IMG/VR virus record: IMGVR_UViG_3300029266_001047
Span: 1-30,074 of that record
Origin: a virus
Length of the DNA stretch: 30,074 bases
Reading direction: 5' to 3' (one strand)
The notes beneath the pieces are model-generated. The model made no database searches. It saw nothing but the letters and a program-made list of their open reading frames with translations, and was not told the DNA's origin. Below are positions 12,917 through 20,550 of the stretch, in pieces; position 1 is the first letter of the stretch; each line of letters opens with the position of its first letter. Both the position numbers and the translations under genes were made by a program.

Positions 12917-13507
12917 ATGTCAAACACAAAAACATCATTCAAAACATTAGCAGCTGTCAATATAAAAGACAAGCTAGAAAATAAAGGGAAATATAGTTAT
13001 CTATCTTGGGCTTACGCCTGGGCTCTAGTTAAAGACATATATCCTGAAGTTAATCGTCATGTATATGAATCACAAGAAACAGGTTTAAATTACTTTACAG
13101 ATGGATCTACAGCATATGTAAAAGTTGGTGTAACAATAGGAGATATAGAACATATTGATTACCTACCTATATTTGATTACAGTAACAAATCACTTAAATT
13201 AGAAAAAGTTACATCTATGGAAGTTAATAAAACTATTCAACGTAGTACGGCTAAGGCTATTGCTATGCATGGATTAGGATTGTCTTTATGGGCAGGAGAA
13301 GACTTAGTGGATGTTAGTGAGTCAGCACCTCAAGTAAAATCAAAAGTAAATCCAATCCTGAAAATAAATACTGAAAACTGGACGAATGTTGTTAACTACG
13401 TGAAAGGACAAAAGGATAAACCTCTTTCAAAAACAATAACAACATTAGAGATTAAATATACTATACCTACATCACTTAAAAAAGAATTGGGAAAATATGT
13501 CAAGTAA
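12917..13507 (+). CDS. Single-strand annealing protein, Sak3/DUF1071-like
   Basis: A 196-residue protein with the DUF1071 pattern: YSYLSWAYAWALVKDIYPE at 27-45, an NYFTDGSTAYVKVGVTIG strand pair, LPIFDYSNKSLK, and the hallmark EVNKTIQRSTAKAIAMHGLGLSLWAGEDL ending near residue 131 (quoted in parts: EVNKTIQRSTAKAIA and GLGLSLWAGEDL). Family members anneal complementary single strands during phage recombination. The C-terminal 65 residues are polar and probably flexible. The exonuclease gene starts 11 nt before this stop, giving the recombinase-exonuclease pairing of Red-like systems. Confidence 0.85.
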   Translation: MSNTKTSFKTLAAVNIKDKLENKGKYSYLSWAYAWALVKDIYPEVNRHVYESQETGLNYFTDGSTAYVKVGVTIGDIEHIDYLPIFDYSNKSLKLEKVTSMEVNKTIQRSTAKAIAMHGLGLSLWAGEDLVDVSESAPQVKSKVNPILKINTENWTNVVNYVKGQKDKPLSKTITTLEIKYTIPTSLKKELGKYVK

Positions 13508-14234
13508 TATAATAGAAGATTTAAAAGATGATTCTAAATATTATGGAGATTTTGGTAAGCAGTATCTATCTAATTCAGATATATATAGCTTACTAAAGAA
13601 TCCTAGAAACTTTAGAAATAACGAGAAGAGTCTACCATTAATAATGGGAGGTTATTTCCACACAGCAATGTTAGAGCCTGAGAAAAAAGAAACATATTCT
13701 ATTATGGATGTGTCTACAAGAAGCACCAAAGCTTTTAAAGAATACATTTCAGATAATGATTTACATCCATATGATGTCTTACTTACTAAAGAAGTGGAGA
13801 CCATTAGTACTTGGGTTGAATCAATGAAGTCTAACTTTGAAATGTATACAGACATATACTCAGAAGGAAATATATATGAGCAACCTGCGGTAGCTAATAT
13901 ATTCGGTATGAAATGGAAAGGTAAAGCAGATATTATAACAGCTGATAAAATAATAGACATTAAGACTACTGGAAATATAGATAAGTTTAAGTGGAGTGCT
14001 AATGACTACAACTACGATAGTCAAGCATACATCTATGAACAATTGTTCGGCAAGCCTGTAGAGTTTTATATTATAGATAAGACTACATTGAAACTTAAAA
14101 TATCTAAACCATCTACAGAAACTTTACTTAGAGGGAGAGATAAAGTACTCAAAGCTATTGAAGTATACAAGAAGTTCTTTGCTGAAGACTCAGCTGAAGA
14201 CATTACACAGTACATAGAGCGTGAAGAGTTTTAG
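13497..14234 (+). CDS. PD-(D/E)XK exonuclease, RecE/YqaJ-like
   Basis: A 245-residue nuclease of the RecB-like fold. Visible motifs: the GGYFH motif with His55 used by RecE/Cas4-type enzymes, Asp145 in KWKGKADII, the DIK of motif III at 154-156 in KIIDIKTTG, and the motif IV-type helix YDSQAYIYEQL at 173-183. It should resect one strand at DNA ends so that the adjacent annealing protein can load. It overlaps the annealing-protein gene by 11 nt and is followed immediately by the 15-bp repeat and the SSB-like gene leader. Confidence 0.88.
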   Translation: MSSNIIEDLKDDSKYYGDFGKQYLSNSDIYSLLKNPRNFRNNEKSLPLIMGGYFHTAMLEPEKKETYSIMDVSTRSTKAFKEYISDNDLHPYDVLLTKEVETISTWVESMKSNFEMYTDIYSEGNIYEQPAVANIFGMKWKGKADIITADKIIDIKTTGNIDKFKWSANDYNYDSQAYIYEQLFGKPVEFYIIDKTTLKLKISKPSTETLLRGRDKVLKAIEVYKKFFAEDSAEDITQYIEREEF

Positions 14235-14235
14235 A

Positions 14236-14250
14236 TTGTTCACACTCATA
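14236..14250 (+). repeat. 15-bp dispersed repeat, copy 2
   Basis: Same TTGTTCACACTCATA sequence as at 9870, again 1-2 nt after a gene's stop and just before the hairpin leader of the SSB-like gene. Confidence 0.9.
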
Positions 14251-14265
14251 AAAAAAGTTTTTTAA

Positions 14266-14296
14266 GGAGTCAGAGCAGCTTCTCCAACTAAGCTGC
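14266..14296 (+). promoter_or_regulatory. Possible pseudoknot in the SSB-like gene leader
   Basis: GCAGCTT (14275-14281) and AAGCTGC (14290-14296) form a perfect 7-bp stem; its 8-nt loop begins CTCC, which can pair with GGAG at 14266-14269 to make a pseudoknot. It ends 20 nt before the SSB-like start at 14317. T4 gp32, a single-strand-binding protein, represses its own mRNA through such a leader pseudoknot, so autogenous control is an attractive inference. No T run follows, so it is not a terminator. Confidence 0.5.
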
Positions 14297-14316
14297 CAAA
14301 ATAAATACCATTTAAT

Positions 14317-14592
14317 ATGTCAAAAGAAAAAGTATTCGCAGACGGATTTCTATTCAAAAGAAGAGAGAACGCACCAGATTTCGTAATTGGAAACATAAGC
14401 GTAAAAGTTGAAGAAGCAATTTCATTTTTAAAAGAGAGACAAAAGAACGGTTGGGTTAACCTAAACGTATTGACAAGTAAGGCAGGATCTCCTTACATTG
14501 AGTTGGATCAATTTGTTCCCAAGAACAATAATAAAGGTGTGGACGCAGCTCCTAAACAAGCACCTACAAAAGAGGAAGATTTTCCATTTTAA
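14317..14592 (+). CDS. SSB-like single-strand DNA-binding protein
   Basis: A 91-residue protein with a compact N-terminal domain (residues 5-66; FLFKRRENAPDFVIGNISVK, WVNLNVLTSKAGSPYIELDQ), a flexible Asn/Lys/Pro linker, and an acidic tail ending EEDFPF. That tail mimics the DDDIPF hook of bacterial SSB and the phenylalanine-ended tail of T7 gp2.5, through which such proteins recruit partners and block non-specific binding. The domain is smaller than a usual OB fold. Position between the recombination pair and the primase-helicase fits a single-strand-binding role. A terminator follows at 14614. Confidence 0.75.
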   Translation: MSKEKVFADGFLFKRRENAPDFVIGNISVKVEEAISFLKERQKNGWVNLNVLTSKAGSPYIELDQFVPKNNNKGVDAAPKQAPTKEEDFPF

Positions 14593-14613
14593 ATCAACAC
14601 ACAATTTTTTTAT

Positions 14614-14645
14614 AAGAAAAGGGATATATAATTATCCCTTTTCTT
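14614..14645 (+). terminator. Rho-independent terminator after the SSB-like gene
   Basis: AAGAAAAGGGATA and its exact complement TATCCCTTTTCTT form a 13-bp stem with a 6-nt loop, followed by a T-rich stretch. The A-rich 5' flank makes it work in both directions. It would let the SSB-like protein be made in excess over the downstream primase-helicase. Confidence 0.8.
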
Positions 14646-14716
14646 TTCTTTATAAAATGATTGAAATGTTAACTTTTTACCTTAGATATGGAATGAAAAA
14701 AATAATATTAATATAT

Positions 14717-14738
14717 TCCCTATATATATATATAGGGA
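14717..14738. repeat. 22-bp perfect palindrome before the primase-helicase gene
   Basis: TCCC, seven TA steps and GGGA form a perfect palindrome 16 nt before the start at 14754. It can be a dimeric protein-binding site, a cruciform or an mRNA hairpin. A TACCTTAG sequence near 14677, one base from the -7 consensus, lies upstream, so the palindrome would be in the leader RNA. Confidence 0.7.
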
Positions 14739-14753
14739 TGAAAACTAAACATA

Positions 14754-17183
14754 ATGGAAAATAAGAACATAACAATATTCAGAAACATAAAAGATACTTC
14801 TACGCCTTTCTTTAGAGATATAACATACATACTTAGCAGAATAAAGGAAGGTATGTCTAAAGAGCTTATAAAACAGATTAGAGCAGAGAAGGATAAGGAA
14901 GTTCGCCAAGGTTTAAAAAAGAACTTACCTGCTATATGTTTCTCTGGAATATTTAACAAGAGGTCAGATGACAGCATCAAGGAACATAGTGGTTATATAT
15001 GTTTAGATTTTGATGGATATAAGACCAAGAAAGATATGATGTCTGAAAAGGAAAGACTATCGAAAGATAGGTTTGTATATGCTGTATTCATATCTCCTAG
15101 TGGCAATGGATTGAAAGCTATCATAAAAATACCTAAAGAGTTTGATAACCATAAACAATATTTCTTGTCTTTAGAGAAACATTTTAACTCTGATTACTTT
15201 GATAAAACAAGCAAGAACATATCAAGGGTATGCTATGAGTCTTATGACCCTTTGATATACATAAACGTAAACTCTAGTCTGTGGAACAAAATAGAAGAGA
15301 TTGAGTATAAGGTTATCGAAAAGAATATATCTAAACAAACGATACCTATTAAAGATGATAATACGATAATAGATATACTTTTATCTTGGTGGAATAGAAA
15401 ATATGGTTTAGTTGAAGGGGAGAGGAACAACAACGTGTACATACTTGCTGCAGCATTTAATGACTATGGAGTTTTAAAGTCTTCTGCTGAAAGAACTATG
15501 CGTGATTTTGAGAGCAGTACATTTACTAGAAGTGAAATAAAAACCACCATTGATTCTGCATATTCACAGATTAATAATCACGGCACAAAATACTATGAAG
15601 ATCAAGAAAGGGTAACTCAGGTTCGTTCACAGTTAAAGAGAGGTGTCTCAAAAAAAGAGATACGCCATCAATTAGTTGAATCCGGTATTGATGGTGGTGT
15701 AGCCGACTCTGTTATAACAGAAGTTGAGGATAGCGATTGCGATAAAAGGTTTTGGAATAAGAATGAAAAGGGAGTTATAAATATTGTTCACTATGTCTTT
15801 AGAGAATTCTTAGAGGACAATGGATTCTATAAGTTTAGCCCTGAAGGAAGTAAGAGTTTTATTTTTGTAAGAGTAAATAGTAATTTAATAGACCACACTA
15901 GCGAGGAAGAAATAAAAGATTTTATACTTGGTTATCTAGAGAATTTAGATGACTTGTCTATTTATAATTACTTTGCAGATAAGACAAGGTTCTTTAGAGA
16001 AGACTTTCTATCTCTACTAGGAACTGTAGATGTTTATTTTATTGAAGACGATAAAAACACAGCTTACTTATACTATAGGAACTGTGCAGTAAAGGTTACT
16101 AAAAACAAAAAGACAACAATACAATATGATGACTTAGGTGGTTACGTTTGGAAAGACCAGGTGATTGATAGGGACTTCGAGATATGTGAGTCGTTTAATT
16201 GTGACTATAAAACATTTATATCTAACGTATCAGGAGGCAATAAGCAAACAATAAAATGTATGCGTAGTACTATTGGATTTGTTTTACATGCATACAAAAA
16301 CCTATCTTACTGTCCTGCTATTATACTCGGTGATGAGAATCTATCAGAGGATCCTGAAGGAGGAACTGGAAAGGGATTGTTTATGAATGCTTTATCTCAA
16401 ATGAAAAAGCTTGTTACGATTGACGGAAAGTCTTTTAACTTTGAGAAGAGCTTTGCTTATCAGCTTGTGTCTGCAGATACTCAGGTACTTTGTTTTGATG
16501 ATGTTAAAAAGCATTTTGATTTTGAGAGATTGTTTAGTGTAGTAACGGAAGGTCTTACCTTGGAAAAGAAAAACAAGGATGCAATCAAAATTCCATTTCA
16601 TAAATCACCTAAAGTAGCCATCACAACAAACTATCCTATAAAAGGAAAGGGTAATTCATTTGAGAGAAGGAAGTGGGAAATATATTTTGCTGATTTTTAT
16701 ACTAAAGAATTTACACCTTTAGTCGAGTTCAGGAAATTAATGTTTGGAGAATGGAATGAAGAGGAATGGTGTGCATTTGACAATTATATGATTGAGAACT
16801 TGATGTTTTATTTAAAGAACGGATTAATTAAGGGTAACTTTAAAAATGTAGACATCAATAAGCTTTCTATAAATACTAATTATGAATTTGCAGAATGGTG
16901 TGGTGTACTTAGAAACAGGAATAATCCATTGTTAAAGCTAAACGAGAAACTATACACTAACGAATTGTACTTCGATTGGATTTCTGAATATCCTAACTAT
17001 GGACCGAACAGAAAAGGAAGTATATCTAACATTCAATTTAACAGATGGTTGGTTGAGTATGGTGAATTCGTGACTGGTATAAAACCTAAAGATGATGACA
17101 GAGATATGAATGGTAAGTATGTTGTATTCAAAACAAAGGAAGATTTTAAAATAGATGAAAATGAAGAAGGATTGCCGTTCTAA
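14754..17183 (+). CDS. Primase-helicase (BT4734/VirE N-terminal domain + SF3-like helicase)
   Basis: An 809-residue replication protein. Residues about 1-180 match the BT4734/VirE N-terminal domain, a primase-polymerase-like fold, with the acidic LDFDGY (Asp85, Asp87) and SPSGNGLK at 114-121. Residues about 200-290 look like a primase C-terminal helical bundle (ERNNNVYILAAAFNDYGV). The middle (FWNKNEKGVINIVHYVFREF) is a linker common in phage homologues. Residues 500-690 form the helicase core: Walker A GGTGKG at 536-541, Walker B VLCFDD at 578-583 and sensor KVAITTN at 620-626. It should prime and unwind DNA at the fork. The downstream gene starts inside its last codons. Confidence 0.88.
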   Translation: MENKNITIFRNIKDTSTPFFRDITYILSRIKEGMSKELIKQIRAEKDKEVRQGLKKNLPAICFSGIFNKRSDDSIKEHSGYICLDFDGYKTKKDMMSEKERLSKDRFVYAVFISPSGNGLKAIIKIPKEFDNHKQYFLSLEKHFNSDYFDKTSKNISRVCYESYDPLIYINVNSSLWNKIEEIEYKVIEKNISKQTIPIKDDNTIIDILLSWWNRKYGLVEGERNNNVYILAAAFNDYGVLKSSAERTMRDFESSTFTRSEIKTTIDSAYSQINNHGTKYYEDQERVTQVRSQLKRGVSKKEIRHQLVESGIDGGVADSVITEVEDSDCDKRFWNKNEKGVINIVHYVFREFLEDNGFYKFSPEGSKSFIFVRVNSNLIDHTSEEEIKDFILGYLENLDDLSIYNYFADKTRFFREDFLSLLGTVDVYFIEDDKNTAYLYYRNCAVKVTKNKKTTIQYDDLGGYVWKDQVIDRDFEICESFNCDYKTFISNVSGGNKQTIKCMRSTIGFVLHAYKNLSYCPAIILGDENLSEDPEGGTGKGLFMNALSQMKKLVTIDGKSFNFEKSFAYQLVSADTQVLCFDDVKKHFDFERLFSVVTEGLTLEKKNKDAIKIPFHKSPKVAITTNYPIKGKGNSFERRKWEIYFADFYTKEFTPLVEFRKLMFGEWNEEEWCAFDNYMIENLMFYLKNGLIKGNFKNVDINKLSINTNYEFAEWCGVLRNRNNPLLKLNEKLYTNELYFDWISEYPNYGPNRKGSISNIQFNRWLVEYGEFVTGIKPKDDDRDMNGKYVVFKTKEDFKIDENEEGLPF

Positions 17184-17430
17184 TTTCAAATGGTGTATAG
17201 ATAATGATTTTCAGGTATATGTAAAGCCTATGAATCATAGTAAGAACTTTAAAATTGCTATCCGTAAAGGAGGCATATCTACAAATGGTAAGAGTAGTTT
17301 TTATTGTAAAGAAAAAGATATCACTATTTACAGCACGGAAACATTAGGAAGTGTTTTGTATAAGAATCAGTCATTAGCAATAGAAGCACTACCAATTGTA
17401 TACAAATACTTAAAAGAAAATTACAAATAA
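17155..17430 (+). CDS. Hypothetical protein, 91 aa
   Basis: A 91-residue basic protein starting 29 nt before the primase-helicase stop (MKMKKDCRSNFKWCIDNDFQ). It is beta-rich with a helical end (SLAIEALPIVYKYLKENYK). No family recognised. An alternative start at the second Met would shorten it by two residues. Position between two helicase genes suggests a replication accessory role, by context only. Confidence 0.6.
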   Translation: MKMKKDCRSNFKWCIDNDFQVYVKPMNHSKNFKIAIRKGGISTNGKSSFYCKEKDITIYSTETLGSVLYKNQSLAIEALPIVYKYLKENYK

Positions 17431-17438
17431 ATAATTAA

Positions 17439-18677
17439 ATGATTGAATTTAGAGACTATCAAAAAAAAATTATATCAAAAGGATTCAAATGCTTGTCTGA
17501 TTATGGATTTGTATACTTATCTATGGAAGTCAGGACAGGTAAAACACTTACATCATTAGGAATATTAGATAATGTTATGAGTGTGAACAAGGCGTTGTTC
17601 ATCACTAAGAAGAAGGCTATAAGTAGTATAGAGTCTGACTTTGCTTTGTTAAGGCCACGGTTTGAACTTACAGTAATAAACTATGAGTCACTTCACAAGA
17701 TAGACCTTAAAGGTTGGGACGCTATAGTGTGTGATGAAGCTCATAGTATGGGTGCTTTTCCAAAGCCTAGCAAAAGATCTAAACAAGTTAAGGAACTTAT
17801 CATTAAAAACAATCCATATGTTATTTTGTTATCAGGAACACCTACACCTGAATCATTTAGTCAGATGTATCACCAAGTATACAGTATAGCAGGAAATCCT
17901 TTTAGAGACTATGCTAACTTCTATAAGTTTGCTAAAGACTATGTTATTCCAAAAACAAAACGAATCGGTTCCTTCCTAGTTAGTGACTATTCATCTGGTA
18001 AAGAAACAATACTAGATAATATGAAGAAGTATATGATTTCATACACTCAAAAAGAAGCAGGGTTTAATTCTTCCATAAAAGAAACAATACTTAAAGTAGA
18101 TGCGCCTGAAGCTATTTATAGCCTATGTAATAGACTAACTAAGTATTTAGTAGTTGAAGGAAAGAAAGACGTAATACTAGCTGATACGAGCGTTAAATTA
18201 ATGCAGAAGCTACATCAAATGTATAGCGGAACTGTGAAATTTGAGAGTGGTAATTCTATGGTGTTAGATACATTTAAAGCTAAATACATATACGATAACT
18301 TTTGTAATCACAAAATAGGTATATTCTATAAGTTTAAAGAAGAACTTAATGCATTGAAACAAGTGTATGGTGAATATATATGTACTGACTTAGAAACATT
18401 TGAATCAACAGATAAATCTATAGCGTTACAAATTGTTAGTGGACGAGAAGGTATTAGTTTAAGAAAAGCTAAGTACTTGGTGTACTATAATATAGACTTT
18501 AGTGCTACTAGTTATTGGCAGAGTCGTGATCGTATGACTACTAAAGATAGGCCAAAGAATGAAATATTTTGGGTGTTTACATCCAAAGGTATTGAAGATA
18601 AAATATACAAGGCAGTAAGTAAAAAGAAAGATTACACCTTGAAACACTTTAAAAAAGATTTATTAACTTTAAATTAA
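17439..18677 (+). CDS. SF2 helicase, SNF2/DEAD-like
   Basis: A 412-residue superfamily 2 helicase or translocase. Motifs in order: a Q-motif-like FRDYQKK at 4-10, Walker A VRTGKT at 31-36, the DEAH box at 99-102, SGTPTP (motif III) at 132-137, and in the second RecA lobe ALQIVSGREGISLRKA, YNIDFSATSYWQSRDRM (motifs V-VI). At 412 residues it is a minimal two-lobe engine with no accessory domain, like helicases of many phages next to primase genes. It may remodel replication forks or displace proteins. One copy of the 15-bp dispersed repeat lies inside, on the minus strand, in codons of MSVNK. Confidence 0.9.
   Translation: MIEFRDYQKKIISKGFKCLSDYGFVYLSMEVRTGKTLTSLGILDNVMSVNKALFITKKKAISSIESDFALLRPRFELTVINYESLHKIDLKGWDAIVCDEAHSMGAFPKPSKRSKQVKELIIKNNPYVILLSGTPTPESFSQMYHQVYSIAGNPFRDYANFYKFAKDYVIPKTKRIGSFLVSDYSSGKETILDNMKKYMISYTQKEAGFNSSIKETILKVDAPEAIYSLCNRLTKYLVVEGKKDVILADTSVKLMQKLHQMYSGTVKFESGNSMVLDTFKAKYIYDNFCNHKIGIFYKFKEELNALKQVYGEYICTDLETFESTDKSIALQIVSGREGISLRKAKYLVYYNIDFSATSYWQSRDRMTTKDRPKNEIFWVFTSKGIEDKIYKAVSKKKDYTLKHFKKDLLTLN
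17576..17590 (-). repeat. 15-bp dispersed repeat, copy 3 (inverted, intragenic)
   Basis: Exact reverse complement of the copies at 9870, 14236 and 25624, here inside the SF2 helicase gene where the plus strand reads in frame as Met-Ser-Val-Asn. Confidence 0.9.
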
Positions 18678-18684
18678 ATACAAT

Positions 18685-18873
18685 ATGCCATCAGGAGCTT
18701 ACATAAGGAATAATTACCCTTTTAAAAAAGGAAGTTATGAATACTATTTTGATCAATATTTTGACATTCCTGACGGGATTGCAGCTGATAAATACACAGA
18801 TGAAGAGGCACATAAGTATGGTTTAAAAATGATAGAACATGACAGAACAACAGATACAAGCGAAGAGGATTAA
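18685..18873 (+). CDS. Hypothetical acidic protein, 62 aa
   Basis: A 62-residue protein rich in aromatic residues at the N-terminus (FKKGSYEYYFDQYFDIPDG) and acidic at the end (HDRTTDTSEED). The VRR-NUC gene begins 35 nt before its stop. No family recognised. Confidence 0.55.
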   Translation: MPSGAYIRNNYPFKKGSYEYYFDQYFDIPDGIAADKYTDEEAHKYGLKMIEHDRTTDTSEED

Positions 18874-19078
18874 GCAATTAGAGGAAGAGGGATACTACGT
18901 AATAAAACTTATTAAAACAAATAAGAATGGTATCCCTGATATTATAGCAATACCACCTAATTGTGGTGTACTATTTTCAGAAGTAAAAAAGCCAGAGGGC
19001 AGGGTGTCTGCCTTACAAGAATATAGACTAAAAGAATTAAAAAAACATGGAGTCAAAACAGAAGTATACAGAGGGTGA
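18839..19078 (+). CDS. VRR-NUC domain nuclease
   Basis: A 79-residue minimal VRR-NUC nuclease of the PD-(D/E)XK superfamily. The catalytic set is complete: Asp34 in GIPDIIAI, Glu48-x-Lys50 in FSEVKKPEGR, and Gln60 in ALQEYRLKEL, with a C-terminal strand VKTEVYRG. Short stand-alone forms are typical of phages; relatives cut branched DNA such as Holliday junctions or flaps. It lies beside the helicases and recombination genes, fitting a resolvase role. It overlaps the preceding gene by 35 nt and the next by 32 nt. Confidence 0.88.
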   Translation: MTEQQIQAKRIKQLEEEGYYVIKLIKTNKNGIPDIIAIPPNCGVLFSEVKKPEGRVSALQEYRLKELKKHGVKTEVYRG

Positions 19079-19361
19079 AGATTTTGAATTAGATGAATTT
19101 TTCTTAGAAGCAATACATAATTTTAAAGAACCTGTAAAAAACAGAATAGCAAAAGAAATAGATAAGTTATCTGGATTACAAAATACCAATGACGAAATAA
19201 AAGTTATTTCAGGAGTAGTTCATGATGATGATGAAAAACCAACATTCTTTTCAATAGAATATTTTAGAGCAAAAAAAACTCCATCGATTCTAATTGATAT
19301 ATACCCTATAGAACTAAACAATTACTTAGACGCAATAAACACAGGAATTTATATTAAATAA
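19047..19361 (+). CDS. Hypothetical acidic protein, 104 aa
   Basis: A 104-residue protein starting MESKQKYTEGEDFELDEFFL, in the final codons of the nuclease gene. It has a helical first half and a beta-rich second half (IKVISGVVHDDDEKPTFFSI, SILIDIYPIELNNYLDAIN). No family recognised. The next gene begins one base after its stop. Confidence 0.6.
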   Translation: MESKQKYTEGEDFELDEFFLEAIHNFKEPVKNRIAKEIDKLSGLQNTNDEIKVISGVVHDDDEKPTFFSIEYFRAKKTPSILIDIYPIELNNYLDAINTGIYIK

Positions 19362-19362
19362 A

Positions 19363-19743
19363 ATGGAAATATCAAAACGTAAATTAGAGAAAATTAGTGG
19401 AGCGATACTAACTTCATTCATTAACCTGCACTACTTAGAAGAATGTGACAGGACTGGATTGTTTAAATACAAAACAAAGAACAACCTCAGAAGGACCGTA
19501 AGCGACTTAAAAGATATAGAGTTGAATTACTACAACAATGTAGAGAAAGTTGATAAGGGAGACCTTGCTGACAAGCTAATCACCAATAAGATGGTATTTA
19601 TTGAATGGATTTTAAATAAGTTTGACTTCAATGACTTTTGTAAGATTCAGGAGATTTGTCTTGCATATGAGATAGACAAGGAAGAAATAAGTAAGGCATC
19701 AGAAATAGTATTAGAAAAAAACGGAGCAGAAAAAATAACATAA
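19363..19743 (+). CDS. Hypothetical helical protein, 126 aa
   Basis: A 126-residue all-helical protein (KLEKISGAILTSFINLHYLE, KNNLRRTVSDLKDIELNYYN, ADKLITNKMVFIEWILNKFD). The organisation resembles small proteins near replication genes in marine phages, with no known function. It starts one base after the preceding stop and is followed 3 nt later by the next gene. Confidence 0.6.
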   Translation: MEISKRKLEKISGAILTSFINLHYLEECDRTGLFKYKTKNNLRRTVSDLKDIELNYYNNVEKVDKGDLADKLITNKMVFIEWILNKFDFNDFCKIQEICLAYEIDKEEISKASEIVLEKNGAEKIT

Positions 19744-19746
19744 ATT

Positions 19747-19905
19747 ATGTACAGAAAAAAATTAATTCAAAAGATTCAACAGCTAATTGACAAGCTACCA
19801 GTAAGCAAAAGAAGAAAAGAAGCTAAGAAAGACTTGCTAGAGCTAAAGCTAAGTGATAGCGACAAACATTTTATTTTACTAAACGACAAATACAATACTA
19901 TATGA
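19747..19905 (+). CDS. Hypothetical basic protein, 52 aa
   Basis: A 52-residue helical protein (MYRKKLIQKIQQLIDKLPVS, KRRKEAKKDLLELKLSDSDK), very basic in the middle. Its stop overlaps the start of the DnaA-like gene as ATGA, indicating coupled translation and perhaps joint function. No family recognised. Confidence 0.6.
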   Translation: MYRKKLIQKIQQLIDKLPVSKRRKEAKKDLLELKLSDSDKHFILLNDKYNTI

Positions 19906-20336
19906 TTAAAAACTTAACATTATTGAGCAATATTATTTACAAACTATATCAAGTAGATGTAAAAGAAAAAAACAGAACAAGAAAAGTTCAAGACTTAAAA
20001 AAAGTATTTTCACATATCTCTTTTGAAAAAATAAAAGGATTTAGATATGCTGAAACTGGCAGGTTTTTAAAATTAAATCACGCTACAATTATACATCAAG
20101 TCAAACGAGCTAGAGATTTGCTTGAGTATGATAGTTATTTTCGGGAAGTTTATAGTAAAGTTGAAAATGAATTTGTAGCTCAAAGAAAAAACACTATTGA
20201 AGGAATTAAGATAGATATAGAAATGCTAAGAAATCAAGAAGATTGTCTAAAAAAACAGTTTTTTTATGCTACTTTACAAGAAGCAAAAGAAGCTTTAAAA
20301 GATTATAACTACCGTCCTTTAAGTCCGTTATACTGA
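19902..20336 (+). CDS. DnaA domain IV-like DNA-binding protein
   Basis: A 144-residue protein. Residues about 27-75 match DnaA domain IV: RKVQDLKKVFSHISFEK, then KGFRYAETGRFLKLNHATII, then HQVKRARDLLEYD, where the NHATIIHQV segment corresponds to the DHTTVLHAV signature that reads the DnaA box. No ATPase domain is present. The remainder is a long amphipathic helical tail (IDIEMLRNQEDCLKKQF). It may bind a phage or host origin or act as a regulator; the better of the two DnaA-like candidates in this window. Confidence 0.72.
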   Translation: MIKNLTLLSNIIYKLYQVDVKEKNRTRKVQDLKKVFSHISFEKIKGFRYAETGRFLKLNHATIIHQVKRARDLLEYDSYFREVYSKVENEFVAQRKNTIEGIKIDIEMLRNQEDCLKKQFFYATLQEAKEALKDYNYRPLSPLY

Positions 20337-20370
20337 ATTTAATTATTTTTTTGTAAATTTAACAACAAAA

Positions 20371-20550
20371 ATGTCTAAAAATAATATATCAGTAAGTTTT
20401 GTTAATGTTACAATGAAAAACATTAATGAAATTACTGACGATATATACGAGTGCTTAATGGATGAAGATTACATAGAAATGAATCGTAAAATTAAAGATC
20501 TAAATTCAATACTTAGAGAAATACAAAAACTTTCTGAATATGGAATATAG
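20371..20550 (+). CDS. Hypothetical acidic protein, 59 aa
   Basis: A 59-residue acidic, helical protein (MSKNNISVSFVNVTMKNINE..., DDIYECLMDEDYIEMNRKIK). The phosphoesterase gene starts 11 nt before its stop. The 34-nt gap before it contains TTTTTTTGTAAATTTAAC, a partial promoter likeness. No family recognised. Confidence 0.55.
   Translation: MSKNNISVSFVNVTMKNINEITDDIYECLMDEDYIEMNRKIKDLNSILREIQKLSEYGI

Noticed and set aside
14498-14764. 88-codon plus-strand frame between the SSB-like and primase-helicase genes
   Set aside because: It starts inside the SSB-like gene and reads through the terminator and palindrome; composition is that of noncoding AT-rich DNA.
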